Below are positions 51,423 to 61,423 of a DNA stretch of 64,000 nucleotides, piece after piece (the first letter of the stretch is position 1; every line of letters begins with the position of its first letter). The position numbers were made by a program, and so were the translations under genes. The DNA is from Streptomyces sp. YIM 121038 (GTDB taxonomy: Bacteria; Actinomycetota; Actinomycetes; Streptomycetales; Streptomycetaceae): the NCBI RefSeq assembly GCF_006088715.1, contig NZ_CP030771.1, positions 372,001 to 436,000 of the forward strand. The letters run 5' to 3'. A model generated the notes under the pieces. The model searched no databases and was not told the DNA's origin. It saw only the letters and a program-made list of their open reading frames with translations.

Positions 51423-54400
51423 GTGGAGGGTGGACCTTTCGTGACTCTGGATGAGCCGATAGCAGTGGTGGGCGCCTCGTGCCGCCTGCCGGGCGGGATC
51501 AATGGTCTGGACGAGTTATGGACCGCCCTGATGGGAGGGCGTGATCTGGTCGGTGTGGCGCCGCCCGACAGGTTCGACGCCGAACGGTGGTTGTCGGCCA
51601 ACCCCCACCGGAGCGGCAAGTCGTACACGGTGGCGGGCGCGTTCCTGGCGGACGTGGCGGGCTTCGACGCCGACTACTTTCAGATCTCCCCGCGCGAAGC
51701 GGCTCAGATGGACCCGCAGCACCGGCTGCTCCTCGAGCTCGCGGTGGAGGCCCTGGACGACGCGGGTGCCGTCACCAGCTCGCTGGCGGGCACGGACACC
51801 GGCGTCTTCGTGTCCGTGGGAGGGCACAGCTACGCGACGCTGCAGGCGATGCGTCCCAAGTTGATGGACAGCCACAGCGCGCTGGGGATCATGACCTCCT
51901 TCGCCGCCAACCGCATCTCCTTCCACTTCGATCTCCGCGGGCCGAGCGTGGTGGTGGAGTCCGCGTGCTCGTCGTCTCTGGTGGCCCTGCACGAGGCGTG
52001 CGAAGCGCTGCACCGGGGACGGGTGGGCATGGCCGTGGCGGGCGGCGCCAACCTGTTGCTGGCTCCGACCGACTTCGTCGCCTCCTCCCGTGCCACGATG
52101 CTGTCCAGACGAGGCCGTTCACAGACGTTCTCCGCTGCCGCGGACGGGTACGCGCGCGGCGAGGGCGGCGGCCTGGTGGTCCTCAAACGACTCGCGGACG
52201 CCCAACGCGACGGCGACCGCATCCACGCGCTCATCCGGGGCACCGCCACCAACAACGACGGTCACACGCCGGGCATTTCCGTACCGGACGCGGGAGCGCA
52301 GCGGTCCCTTCTGGAGCAGGTCTATCGCCGTGCGGGCGTCGATCCGGGCGATGTGGTGTATCTGGAGACCCACGGCACGGGGACGCCGGTGGGGGATCCG
52401 ATCGAGTGCCGGGCGCTGGGGATGGCGATGGGCCGCTCGCGGGGGGCGGCCGATCCCCTGCCGATCGGCTCGATCAAGACCAACGTGGGCCATCTCGAAG
52501 GCGCTTCCGGGATCGCGGGTCTGCTCAAGGCGATGCTCGTACTCCGCCACGGAGCGATCCCCGCCTCCCTGCACGCCACTCCCCTCAGCCAGGCGATCGA
52601 CTTCACCGCTCTGGGGCTCGAACCCGTCCTGGCCGCACGCCCTCTTGAGGTGACCGCGCGCTCGCTGGTCGGCGTCAACTCCTTCGGGGCGGGCGGGTCC
52701 AACGCCCACGCGATCCTCGCGGCCGCGCCGTCGGCCCCGCCCGCTCCTGCCGAGGCGACCGGGCACGGGGACGTACCGGTCGTCGTCTCGGCGCGCACCC
52801 GCGACGCTCTCGCCGAAGCGTCGGAGCGGATGGTGCGGCACCTGGAGGGCCTGGACCAACGGGACTTCTACCACCTCGCCGCCACCTCGGCCCACCGCCG
52901 CGAGCGGCACCCGTACCGCGCGGTGGTCCTTGCGGGCACCGCACAGCAGGCCGCCGAGCGGCTGCGGGCCCTCGCCGAGCGCTCACCCGGCTCCCGCGGG
53001 ACAGCCACCGCCCGAGGCGTACCGCGCGGCAAGGTGGCGTTCGCGTTCAGCGGCAACGGCGCTCAGTGGGCGGGCATGGGCGCCGATCTGCTGGACGGCG
53101 ACGCGGTGTTCGCCGCCGCCGTAGCCCGGGTAGACGCGCTCCTGACACCCGCCCTCGGCTGGTCGGTGGAGCAGGAGCTGCGCGCGGCGAAGGCGGAGAG
53201 CTCGGCCGCGACGGAGATCGCCCAGCCGTTGTTGTTCACCGTGCAGGTGGCCACGGTGTGCGTGCTTGCCGCGCGGGGCTTCAAGCCGGAGGCGGTGGTC
53301 GGGCACAGCGTCGGGGAAGTCGCGGCGGCGTGGGCCGCGGGCGCCCTCGACCTGGCCACGGCGTGCCGCGTGGTCGCCGAGCGCAGCCGGGCGCAGGGGC
53401 CGACCGCGGGCCTGGGCCGCATGGCCGCCATCGGGGTCGGCGGCGAAGAGGCCCGCCGCCTGCTGGCCCCGTACGAAGGACGCCTGGAGGTCACGGCGTT
53501 CAACAGCGATCGCGACCTCACCGTCGGCGGCCCGCAGGACGCGCTGGAGGAGCTGGGTGCCGAAGCCGCGCGACAAGGCATCTTCTTCCGGCTGCTCGAC
53601 CTGGACTACGCGTTCCACACCTCGGCGATGGACGGCATCCGTGACGGTCTCCTCGCCGCCCTCGAAGGCGTCGAGGCGCGCACCACGGACACGGCGTTCA
53701 CCTCGACCGTGACCGGCGGGCTCGTCGACACCCGCACGCTGGGCGCCCACTACTGGTGGGACAACGTACGGCAGCCGGTGCGGTTCGGCTCGGCCGTGCA
53801 GGAGTTGCTCGCCGCGGGCTGCGACACGTTCGTGGAGATCGGGCCTCACCACGTCCTCCGGGGTTATCTCACCCGGCTGTGCTCCACCGTCTCGGGGCAG
53901 ACGGCCGTCATCCCCACGCTGCTCCGCGACGGCGACGGGTCCGCCGCGCTCGACACCGCACTCGCACATCTGCTGGCCGTCGGCGCCGACGTCGTATGGA
54001 AGGAGTGGTTCCCCCGGCCTGCCCGGGTGGTCGACCTGCCGACCTACCCCTGGCAGCACGAGCGGCACTGGCACGGAGCCCCCGACTGGTGGGACGAACG
54101 CCTTGTGCTCGGCAGCACCGGGCACCCGCTCCTGGGTGAGCGGATACCGGGCCCCGAGCCCGGCTGGGAGTGCGACGTGGAGCCCGAGAGGGTGCCGTGG
54201 GCGGGCGACCACACGATCAGCGAGAGCGTGGTCATGCCCGGCATGGCCTTCGCCGAGATGGCTCTGGCCGCGGGTGCCGAGGTGTTCGGCGCGCCCGTTG
54301 AGGTCCTCGGTCTGCGCATCGACACCGCGCTGACCCTTCCCTGGCAGGACGACGCGATGGACGTGCGGTTGCGCACCAGCTTCAGTCCTGACGACGGCGT

Positions 54401-57400
54401 GACGCAGATCAGCAGCACCGACGGCGACGGTTCCAGCTGGCAGGCCCACGCGCGCGCCCAGGTCCGGCGCCTTCTGCGGCCCCGGCCCGGCCCCCTGGAC
54501 CACACGGCATCGGACCCGCCCGAGGCCGGTGCCGGGGAGCGGGCGGCCCAGGACCACTACGCCCGCTGTGCCGACGCCGGCCTGAACTACGGTCCGCACC
54601 TGCGGATCCTGCACAGTCTGCGGGCGACGGCCAACGCTGCTTCGGCCCGGTACGCGCTGCCGTCCACCACCACCTCCTTTCACGGCCACCCGGTCGTCAT
54701 GGACGCCGCGTTGCAGACCGCGCTGGCGCTGCTGCCCGACGACGGCCGGATCTACGTGCCCGTATCCGCCGGTGCCCTCCGGTACTGGGACACCCCGGAC
54801 GCCCTCGGCCTCATCGACGTACGGGCGCGGGCGGTCACATCCGACGAAGGCGTCGTGGACGTCACGGTGACCGACCTCCATGGCGCTGTCACCCTGGAGA
54901 TGACCGAGGTACGTCTCAAGGCCCTGGACGAGCGCCGCCGTCGGCCCACGGAGTACTACACCACTGAGCTGCGCGCGGTGCCGCTGGCCGCCGTCCCCGC
55001 CCCGGCCATCGCGGCGTCCGACCTGGCGCGGGCGACCCGAGCCGAACGGCAGGCCCTGCCGCGCGGGTGGCGGGACAGCAGGGAGAACGGCCTGGCCGCC
55101 CGGACCGGCGAGCTCAGCGGCCACTTCTTCGCCCAGGCCGTGCGGGACATGCTGCCCGGCGAGGAGGAGTTCACCCTCGGCCGACTGCTGGCGGCGGGGC
55201 TGCGGCCCGACAGGGAACTGCTGGTCCGCTCGCTGGCCCGGATGGCCTGCGACGCCGGCGTCATGACGGCCCTCGGTGACGACGCGGAGGATCCCCGCTG
55301 GCGGCTCGTCGCGCCGCCACGCCCCGCGGCCGTGCTTCAGCAGATGACGGCCGACTTCCCGTCCGAGGCGGCCTTCCTGACCCTGTGCACCCTGTGCGGC
55401 AGCCACTTGGCCCCCATGCTCCGCGGTGACCTCGACCCGGTGGACCTCATGTTCAACGGCGCCGACCGGGACCTCATCGAGCAGGTGTACAGCTCCACGG
55501 TCCCCTCACGCCTGGCCCGGCGAAACGCCGGGATCTACCTGCGCGAGTTCCTCGCGCGATGGCCCGCCGACCGGCCGCTCCACGTGCTGGAGATCGGCGG
55601 CGGCACCGGTGGCACCACCGCGTCCCTCCTCCCCCTGCTGCCTCCGGAGCGCACCCGGTACGTCTTCACCGACGTGTCGGCCGGGTTCTTCACCCGTGCC
55701 CAGGAGCGCTTCACCGCCTACGACTTCGTCGAGTACCGCACGCTGGACATCACCGCCGACCCCGTGGCGCAGGGCTTCGCCGAGGGCGAGTTCGACCTGG
55801 TGATCGCCGCCAACGTCCTGCACGTCGCGCCACGCCTCACCCAGGCGCTCCACCACGTGACCTCGCTGCTCGGCAGCCGGGGAGCGCTCCTGGCCGTGGA
55901 GTCGAGCGACCCGCGCCTCGACGACCTGTGCTTCGGCGGATTCGACGGCTTCTGGACGTTCGCCGACGCTCCCCTGCGCACCCGCAGCTGCCTGCTGACC
56001 GCCGACCGGTGGATGCCGCTGCTCGCCGAGTGCGGCTTCACCGACGCCACGTACGCCACGCAGGACCTCGACGTCGACGACGCCGAGGACAGCGTCATCC
56101 TCGCCACCCGCACGGCCCTTGATACGACGCCTGTCGCGTCGGCACCCGCCGGCCAGAACCCCGTGCGGTGGCTCGTCGTCGCGGAGCGCCCTGAGGGGGA
56201 GCTTGCTGGTCGCCTCGTCGAGTCCCTGCGGGGGTCCGGGGGCCCGGACGTGGCGGTCGTTTCCGCGGGTGACAGCTCGCGTGTGGAGTGGCCGCCGTCC
56301 GAGGGTGAGCGCCCGTCCGGTGTCGTCGTCCTTCTTGACGAGGCGGCGTCGGGCAGCTCGTCGGGCGAGTCGCCGCCGTGGTACGGAGGGCCGTCGTGCC
56401 CTTCCCCGCCCGGCCAGGGGCTCGTCCCGTCACCGGACCAGGACCTCATCGATCCCATGCTCCGACGGGCCGCCATGCTGCGGGATCTGGTCGCCGCCCG
56501 GCACCGCGACCCCTCCCCCGACCCGCTGCCCCTCGTCGTCGTCACCCGGCCCAGCGGGGCCCTGCCCGCCCCCGAGCGCCCCCTCGCGCCCTCGGACGCG
56601 GCCGTGTGGGGCATGGCACGCAGCCTGGCGAACGAAGAGCCTTCGCTGCGGATCCGGCGCGTGTCCCTGGACCGCGGGGACGACCCCGCCCAGGACGCCG
56701 CGCGGCTGGCTCAAGTGGTCAACGCGGACACGGCGGAGGACGAGCTCGTCCTGACGCGCGGTGGCTGCTTCGCCCCGCGCACCAGGGCCCGGCTGCCCGC
56801 AGCCCCCGCTGCGGCCAGCGGCCCCTACCGCCTTCACACCGACCGTGGCGGCGGGGCGGCGGCGCTGTCGTGGATCCAGGACACGGAAGGCGCCCCCGGC
56901 CCCGCCCCCGGCCAGATCGCGATCGCTGTGCAGGCCGCCGCGCTCAACTACCACGACGTCATGACCGTCACCGGCTTGATCACCGAAGACACCGACACGC
57001 CCGGCTTCCAGCACGACCGCGTGGGTCTGGAGTGCGCGGGCACCGTCACCGGAGTCGGCCCCGGAGTGACCGGCTTCGCCCCGGGTGACCGCGTGTTCGC
57101 CTTCACCACCACCTCGATCGCCTCCCGGATGACCACACCCGCCCACCTGGCGGGGCACATCCCCGACGGCATGAGCTTCGCCGAAGCCACGACGCTCCCC
57201 ATCGCCTTCGCCACCGTCCACTACGGCCTCACCGACCGCGCGGACCTACAGGCGGGCGAGACGGTCCTGGTCCACGGCGGCGCGGGGGGCGTCGGCCTGG
57301 CCGTGCTGCAACACGCGCGGCACGTCGGTGCCCAGGTCATCGCCACAGCGGGCACCCCTGCCAAGCGCCGTCTGCTCCGCCACCTGGGGGTCGCGCATGT

Positions 57401-58940
57401 CCTCGACTCACGCAGCCTGGACTTCGCCGAACAGGTCCGCCGCCTCACCTCCGGCGAGGGAGTCGACGTGGTCGTCAACTCCCTGACCGGCGAAGCCGCC
57501 GCCCGCAGCCTCGAACTCCTGCGCCCCGGCGGCCGGTTCGTGGAACTCGGCAAACGCGGCTTCCAGGACAACAGCCGCCTGCTGCTCAAGGCCCTCGCCG
57601 CCAACTGCAGCTATCTGGCCGTCGACATCCTCAAGATCGTCGCAGGTCCACCGCACCGGGCTCGGCGCCTCACCGAGGCCGTCACCGATCTCGTCCGCCG
57701 CGGCGTCTACCGGCCGCTTCCGCACAGCATCCATCCCGCGGCGCAGCTGCAGGAGGCCTTCACCCTCTTCCGGCACTCCCGCCACGTCGGCAAGGTCGTC
57801 CTGTCCCTCGAAGAACGCCCGCCGGTCCGCTCCGCGCCCGCACCACTCCGCCTGAACCCCCACGGCTCCTACCTGATCACCGGCGGCCTCAACGGCTTCG
57901 GCGCCGCCACCGCCCGCCACCTCGCCACCCTGGGAGCCCGGCACCTCACCCTCGTCGGCCGCCGCGGCGACAGCACCAGCGAATCCGCGGCCCTCCTCAC
58001 CGACCTGCGCGCCCAGGGCGTGGACGTCAGTGTCCACGCGGCCGACGTCACCGACCCCGCCGCCCTCCGTACGGTCATCGACTCCGCTCCCCTGCCGCTG
58101 CGCGGTGTCGTCCACGCCGCGATGGAACTCAACGACACCCTCCTCAGGGACTCCACCGACTCGGCCTTCCGCGCCGCGCTGCCCGCCAAGGCCAAGGGCG
58201 CGCGTCTCCTGGACACCCACACCCGCCACCACGACCTCGACCTCTTCGTCCTCTACAGCTCCACCAGCTCCCTGCTCGGCTGGCCCGGCCAGGCCAACTA
58301 CAACGCGGCCAACGTCTACACCGAAGCCCTGGCCCGCGCCCGCCGCCAGGACGGCCTGCCGGCCCTCGCTGTCGGCTGGGGCGCCATCACCGAGGTGGGT
58401 TACGCCGCCCGCACCTACTCGGACGAATACCTGGGCCGGCAGATCACCACCCCGCTGGCCCCCGCCGCGGCCCTCGATTCCCTCGCGCTCCTCACCCACT
58501 CCACCGTCGACGTCGCCACCGTCGTCGCCCACGTCGACTGGCACCGGGTGCGCACCGCCACCGTGGCGGGCGACGTCCCCCGCCACGCCCACGTCCTCGC
58601 GGCCGTCCCCGAGAACACCGACGACTCCCACACCCTGCGCGAACAGATCACCGCGCTCGACCCTCCCCAGGCCGAAACCCTGGTGCGCGACACCCTCACC
58701 GAACTCCTCGCACGACTTCTGCGCACCCCCACCGAACGTATCGACCAGTCCATCGCCCTCAAGAACCTCGGCATCGACTCCCTGCTCGCCACCGAACTCA
58801 CCACCACCATCCGCCGCAACCTCAACTGCGAGCTCGCCACGGTGGCGGTCATCAACGCCACCGGCACCGACCACCTGGCACGCATCCTGCTCCCCCAGCT
58901 CATGAGCCCGAACGGCGCCCGCAGGGATCCTGATTCCTAG
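51423..58940 (+). CDS. Highly reducing iterative type I polyketide synthase, KS-AT-DH-cMT-ER-KR-ACP
   Basis: One 2505-residue module with every reducing domain. KS: C182 in VVESACSSSLVAL and His in LETHGTGTPVGDP and KTNVGHLEG. AT: Ser629 in GHSVGE and YAFH at 729, the malonyl-type signature. DH: H930 in WAGDHTISESVVMPG and D1094 in VVMDAALQ. C-methyltransferase: LEIGGGTGGTTASLLP near 1390. ER: VLVHGGAGGVGLAVL near 1950. KR: YLITGGLNGFGAATARHL near 2150 and Tyr in GQANYNAAN. ACP: Ser2453 in LGIDSLLA. There is no thioesterase or docking domain. This order is that of fungal highly reducing synthases, so iterative use and release by another enzyme are likely. GTG 51423 has AAGGAGG upstream. Confidence 0.93.
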   Translation: MEGGPFVTLDEPIAVVGASCRLPGGINGLDELWTALMGGRDLVGVAPPDRFDAERWLSANPHRSGKSYTVAGAFLADVAGFDADYFQISPREAAQMDPQHRLLLELAVEALDDAGAVTSSLAGTDTGVFVSVGGHSYATLQAMRPKLMDSHSALGIMTSFAANRISFHFDLRGPSVVVESACSSSLVALHEACEALHRGRVGMAVAGGANLLLAPTDFVASSRATMLSRRGRSQTFSAAADGYARGEGGGLVVLKRLADAQRDGDRIHALIRGTATNNDGHTPGISVPDAGAQRSLLEQVYRRAGVDPGDVVYLETHGTGTPVGDPIECRALGMAMGRSRGAADPLPIGSIKTNVGHLEGASGIAGLLKAMLVLRHGAIPASLHATPLSQAIDFTALGLEPVLAARPLEVTARSLVGVNSFGAGGSNAHAILAAAPSAPPAPAEATGHGDVPVVVSARTRDALAEASERMVRHLEGLDQRDFYHLAATSAHRRERHPYRAVVLAGTAQQAAERLRALAERSPGSRGTATARGVPRGKVAFAFSGNGAQWAGMGADLLDGDAVFAAAVARVDALLTPALGWSVEQELRAAKAESSAATEIAQPLLFTVQVATVCVLAARGFKPEAVVGHSVGEVAAAWAAGALDLATACRVVAERSRAQGPTAGLGRMAAIGVGGEEARRLLAPYEGRLEVTAFNSDRDLTVGGPQDALEELGAEAARQGIFFRLLDLDYAFHTSAMDGIRDGLLAALEGVEARTTDTAFTSTVTGGLVDTRTLGAHYWWDNVRQPVRFGSAVQELLAAGCDTFVEIGPHHVLRGYLTRLCSTVSGQTAVIPTLLRDGDGSAALDTALAHLLAVGADVVWKEWFPRPARVVDLPTYPWQHERHWHGAPDWWDERLVLGSTGHPLLGERIPGPEPGWECDVEPERVPWAGDHTISESVVMPGMAFAEMALAAGAEVFGAPVEVLGLRIDTALTLPWQDDAMDVRLRTSFSPDDGVTQISSTDGDGSSWQAHARAQVRRLLRPRPGPLDHTASDPPEAGAGERAAQDHYARCADAGLNYGPHLRILHSLRATANAASARYALPSTTTSFHGHPVVMDAALQTALALLPDDGRIYVPVSAGALRYWDTPDALGLIDVRARAVTSDEGVVDVTVTDLHGAVTLEMTEVRLKALDERRRRPTEYYTTELRAVPLAAVPAPAIAASDLARATRAERQALPRGWRDSRENGLAARTGELSGHFFAQAVRDMLPGEEEFTLGRLLAAGLRPDRELLVRSLARMACDAGVMTALGDDAEDPRWRLVAPPRPAAVLQQMTADFPSEAAFLTLCTLCGSHLAPMLRGDLDPVDLMFNGADRDLIEQVYSSTVPSRLARRNAGIYLREFLARWPADRPLHVLEIGGGTGGTTASLLPLLPPERTRYVFTDVSAGFFTRAQERFTAYDFVEYRTLDITADPVAQGFAEGEFDLVIAANVLHVAPRLTQALHHVTSLLGSRGALLAVESSDPRLDDLCFGGFDGFWTFADAPLRTRSCLLTADRWMPLLAECGFTDATYATQDLDVDDAEDSVILATRTALDTTPVASAPAGQNPVRWLVVAERPEGELAGRLVESLRGSGGPDVAVVSAGDSSRVEWPPSEGERPSGVVVLLDEAASGSSSGESPPWYGGPSCPSPPGQGLVPSPDQDLIDPMLRRAAMLRDLVAARHRDPSPDPLPLVVVTRPSGALPAPERPLAPSDAAVWGMARSLANEEPSLRIRRVSLDRGDDPAQDAARLAQVVNADTAEDELVLTRGGCFAPRTRARLPAAPAAASGPYRLHTDRGGGAAALSWIQDTEGAPGPAPGQIAIAVQAAALNYHDVMTVTGLITEDTDTPGFQHDRVGLECAGTVTGVGPGVTGFAPGDRVFAFTTTSIASRMTTPAHLAGHIPDGMSFAEATTLPIAFATVHYGLTDRADLQAGETVLVHGGAGGVGLAVLQHARHVGAQVIATAGTPAKRRLLRHLGVAHVLDSRSLDFAEQVRRLTSGEGVDVVVNSLTGEAAARSLELLRPGGRFVELGKRGFQDNSRLLLKALAANCSYLAVDILKIVAGPPHRARRLTEAVTDLVRRGVYRPLPHSIHPAAQLQEAFTLFRHSRHVGKVVLSLEERPPVRSAPAPLRLNPHGSYLITGGLNGFGAATARHLATLGARHLTLVGRRGDSTSESAALLTDLRAQGVDVSVHAADVTDPAALRTVIDSAPLPLRGVVHAAMELNDTLLRDSTDSAFRAALPAKAKGARLLDTHTRHHDLDLFVLYSSTSSLLGWPGQANYNAANVYTEALARARRQDGLPALAVGWGAITEVGYAARTYSDEYLGRQITTPLAPAAALDSLALLTHSTVDVATVVAHVDWHRVRTATVAGDVPRHAHVLAAVPENTDDSHTLREQITALDPPQAETLVRDTLTELLARLLRTPTERIDQSIALKNLGIDSLLATELTTTIRRNLNCELATVAVINATGTDHLARILLPQLMSPNGARRDPDS

Positions 58941-58985
58941 ATCGCGCACGGCTCCCGGCCGACCACGGTGACCGGTCGGCCGTCA

Positions 58986-59028
58986 CACAGGTGGGGCGCC
59001 CCGTATCCCACGAGGCGCCCCACCTGTG
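58986..59028. terminator. Strong bidirectional terminator after the PKS
   Basis: CACAGGTGGGGCGCC (58986-59000) pairs perfectly over 15 bp with GGCGCCCCACCTGTG (59014-59028) around a 13-nt loop. It separates the convergent PKS and HEAT-repeat genes. Confidence 0.88.
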
Positions 59029-59038
59029 CCTTCCCCTC

Positions 59039-59839
59039 TCAGAGGGTCGTACTGTCCCCCGGCCACGTCTGCGGCAGCGGATCAACTGCCCTGGTCAGCG
59101 TGTGCCGCAGAGATTCGGCGAGCGCGGCGTCCGCGGTGGACGCCGCCTGATGCACCAGCTCTGAGCGCTGCCAGAGCATCAGGGTCTGCACGGCCGCGTC
59201 CCGGATCTGAGGTCGCCGGTCGCCCAGTGCCTCGACCAGACCGGCCTCGGCCGGGTGGCCGTCCAGCACCGATGCCGCTGCCGCGTGGTGCAGTCGTCGT
59301 ACGGACTGCACCGCGTGCAGGCGGACGTCCGTTGACGGGTCGTCCAGGACGTCGGCCAGCGGGTCGAGGGCGGCCGGATCGGCCGTGTCGCCCAGGGCCA
59401 TGGCCGCGGAGACGCGGACCGTGGCGCTGTCCGCTCCGAGGCGCAGGGTGTAGCGCTCGACGGGCGGCGGAGTCAGGCGCCTGAGCCGCGTGTACCCCCA
59501 CGCCGAGCGCGGAAAGGTGTCGGGGTACGCCAGGGCGCCCCAGCTCATCACCTTGCGGACCAGACGGTTCTTCGGGGGGCGGGGCTCGAGCAGGTCGCGG
59601 AAGGGCTCCACGTCCCGGTCGGGGTCCAGCTCCGCCGCGACCCGGATGGCGAGGCCGTGGAGGTCCGGCTCGTACAGGTCGTCGAGGTGGTCGAGCGCGG
59701 ACAGGCGCGTGACGAAGCCCATGACGGCGGCGTCCGCCCGGGGCCCGCCGGCCCTGTGGAGGTCCAGCAGAGCGCCGGAGAAGTCCTTCTTCCGGTCGCT
59801 GAACAGCGTGGCCTCGGCCTCTTCAAGGCTGCTGGTCAT
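59039..59839 (-). CDS. HEAT-repeat protein
   Basis: A 266-residue helical protein. The C-terminal 140 residues form HEAT/PBS-lyase-like repeats: VRVSAAMALGDTADPAALDP LADVLDDPSTDVRLHAVQSV RRLHH and LVEALGDRRPQIRDAAVQTL. The N-terminal half (LFSDRKKDFSGALLDLHRAG) is a helical cap. HEAT scaffolds mediate protein interaction or bind DNA, as in AlkD; no DNA-glycosylase residue is evident. No ribosome site beyond AGGCAGG. It is co-directional with the truncated secreted-protein gene. Confidence 0.82.
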   Translation of the reverse strand: MTSSLEEAEATLFSDRKKDFSGALLDLHRAGGPRADAAVMGFVTRLSALDHLDDLYEPDLHGLAIRVAAELDPDRDVEPFRDLLEPRPPKNRLVRKVMSWGALAYPDTFPRSAWGYTRLRRLTPPPVERYTLRLGADSATVRVSAAMALGDTADPAALDPLADVLDDPSTDVRLHAVQSVRRLHHAAAASVLDGHPAEAGLVEALGDRRPQIRDAAVQTLMLWQRSELVHQAASTADAALAESLRHTLTRAVDPLPQTWPGDSTTL

Positions 59840-59894
59840 GTCGGCCTGCCTGCCTTTCTCGTGTTTCCGCGTACGGACGGTGGGGGCGGGAGTG

Positions 59895-60700
59895 CTACTT
59901 CTTGATGGCGAAGAACACGCAGCCCGCGGCGGCGAACGCGGCCTTCTGCTGTGCGGTCGTGGCCCCGGGGTTCCTGGCTCCGTGCCAGGCCCCCTTGGCG
60001 CACCTGATGCCGTACTTCTTGCCGTACTTCCAGACCGTCTTGCCCGCCTTCTTGGCCCAGCCCTTGGTCTTGTCCCACCACTTGGGGTCGGCCACCACCG
60101 GGTAGGCGGTGGACGCGTCGGTCTGGATCGTCCGGACGAGGTCGTTGCCGTCGAGGCGGTAGCTGGTGGCGATCGCCTTGCCGTTGGCGTCCTTGGCCCA
60201 GGGCGCTTCGAACGCCCCGATGATGTCACCCTCGCCCTCGGCCGTGCTGTCGGTCGTGCCGTCGGCGATGACCAGGCTGTCGTCCTCGGTGAGGATGGGG
60301 ACGGCGTCCTTGGGCAGTTCGAGGGGGAAGCGGTACTCGGTGGGAGCGGACGCGTCCCGCAGCGTGACCAGGGCGCTCGCGCTGCCGTCCGGCTCGACCT
60401 GCGCGGCGACGTCCGTGGCGCCTTCCGTCAGCTGCGGGTAGACCACGGTGCCCTCGGCGGACGTGTGGGCCTTCGCCGCGTCCGAGCCGGGCAGGCCGAT
60501 CTTGATCCGCGCGCCCGTGGGGTCCGTGACCGTCAGCTTCCCGGCGCCGGTGGCGGGCAGGTCCACCCGCGTGCCCGAAGCCTCCGCCGTCAGGCTGCCG
60601 TTGGCCGCGGACCGGGGCTTCGCGACCCGCGCGGCCCCCGTGGCCTTGTGCACGGCCGCGGCCGTACTCGCGGCCGCCACGGCACGGGCGGCGGCTTCGA
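59895..60700 (-). pseudogene. Secreted-protein gene lacking its 5' end
   Basis: A protein of about 265 residues with good codon bias: GSLTAEASGTRVDLPATGAG KLTVTDPTGARIKIGLPGSD, a beta-rich middle (DAVPILTEDDSLVIADG), then TAYPVVADPKWWDKTKGWAK KAGKTVWKYGKK and a small Cys-containing tail. This layout is that of secreted streptomycete proteins of unknown function, which start with a signal peptide. Here no signal peptide or start codon with ribosome site exists. Beyond about 60700 the opposite strand carries a CHAT-like coding remnant, so the 5' end was probably lost in a deletion that joined the two. Translation from an internal GTG is possible. Confidence 0.6.
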
Positions 60701-61345
60701 AGGACGCGCTCGCCTCGTCCTGGTGCCGTTGGGCGCCCTCGGCACCGTCCCCTGGCACGCGGCGCGACAGCACGCCCAGCACCGCTCCGCCAGTGGCGAC
60801 GCATACGCCCTGGAGGCCGCGGAGTTCTCCTACGCCGTCTCCGCCCGGGCACTGTGCGACGCGGCGACCCTCCCCCGCGCGCCCGGTTGCGGGACACCGC
60901 CCCCCAAGGCTCCGGTGACGCCCACGCGCGACCCCAAGGACGCGCTGTTGCGGCTGCGCACGGCGCCCCCCGGCCGACGGCGGTGTCCTGCTCCTCTCCG
61001 GCCCTGCCGACTTCGGAGGGTACGAACTCATGCTTTCCGAGGGCCCGTTGGCCATGTCATCCGTTGCCGAAGCCATTCGCCACAGCGACCGTCCCCCCAC
61101 CGCCGTACTGGTCACCGACTGCCACGGCGACGGCGTGACCACCGACGCAGAGGCGTCGCTGCACCTGGCCGACGCCCTGCTCCGGGAGGGCGCGGGCGCG
61201 GTGGTCGCGCCCCTGTGGCCCCTGTGCGACCGGGCGCGGTCGGTGTTCCTCCACCTCGTGCGCCACTGCTTGGTCACCCAGGACGCCACCCCCGGGCAAC
61301 CGGCTGGCGACTTCGCCGCCCGAGGCATTCAGGGCGTGTCAATCC
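60680..61345 (+). pseudogene. CHAT-domain protein remnant
   Basis: Two frames carry CHAT-type (caspase-like) pieces. The first reads ARLVLVPLGALGTVPWHAAR and EAAEFSYAVSARALCDAATL. The second reads GVLLLSGPADFGGYELMLSE, then AVLVTDCHGDGVTTDAEASL HLADALLREGAGAVVAPLWP. The LVTDC...H region and the AxALLREGAGAVVAPLWPL block match the end of CHAT proteases. One frameshift near 60960-60990 and both ends missing show decay. It adjoins the truncated secreted-protein gene head to head. Confidence 0.6.
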
Positions 61346-61423
61346 CTCCTCCCGGGGCGGCGGCCCCGAGACTGGTCATCCCTGTTCACGGGAGTTCCCC
61401 CACGTCCTCTGCTGCGGGTTGTC

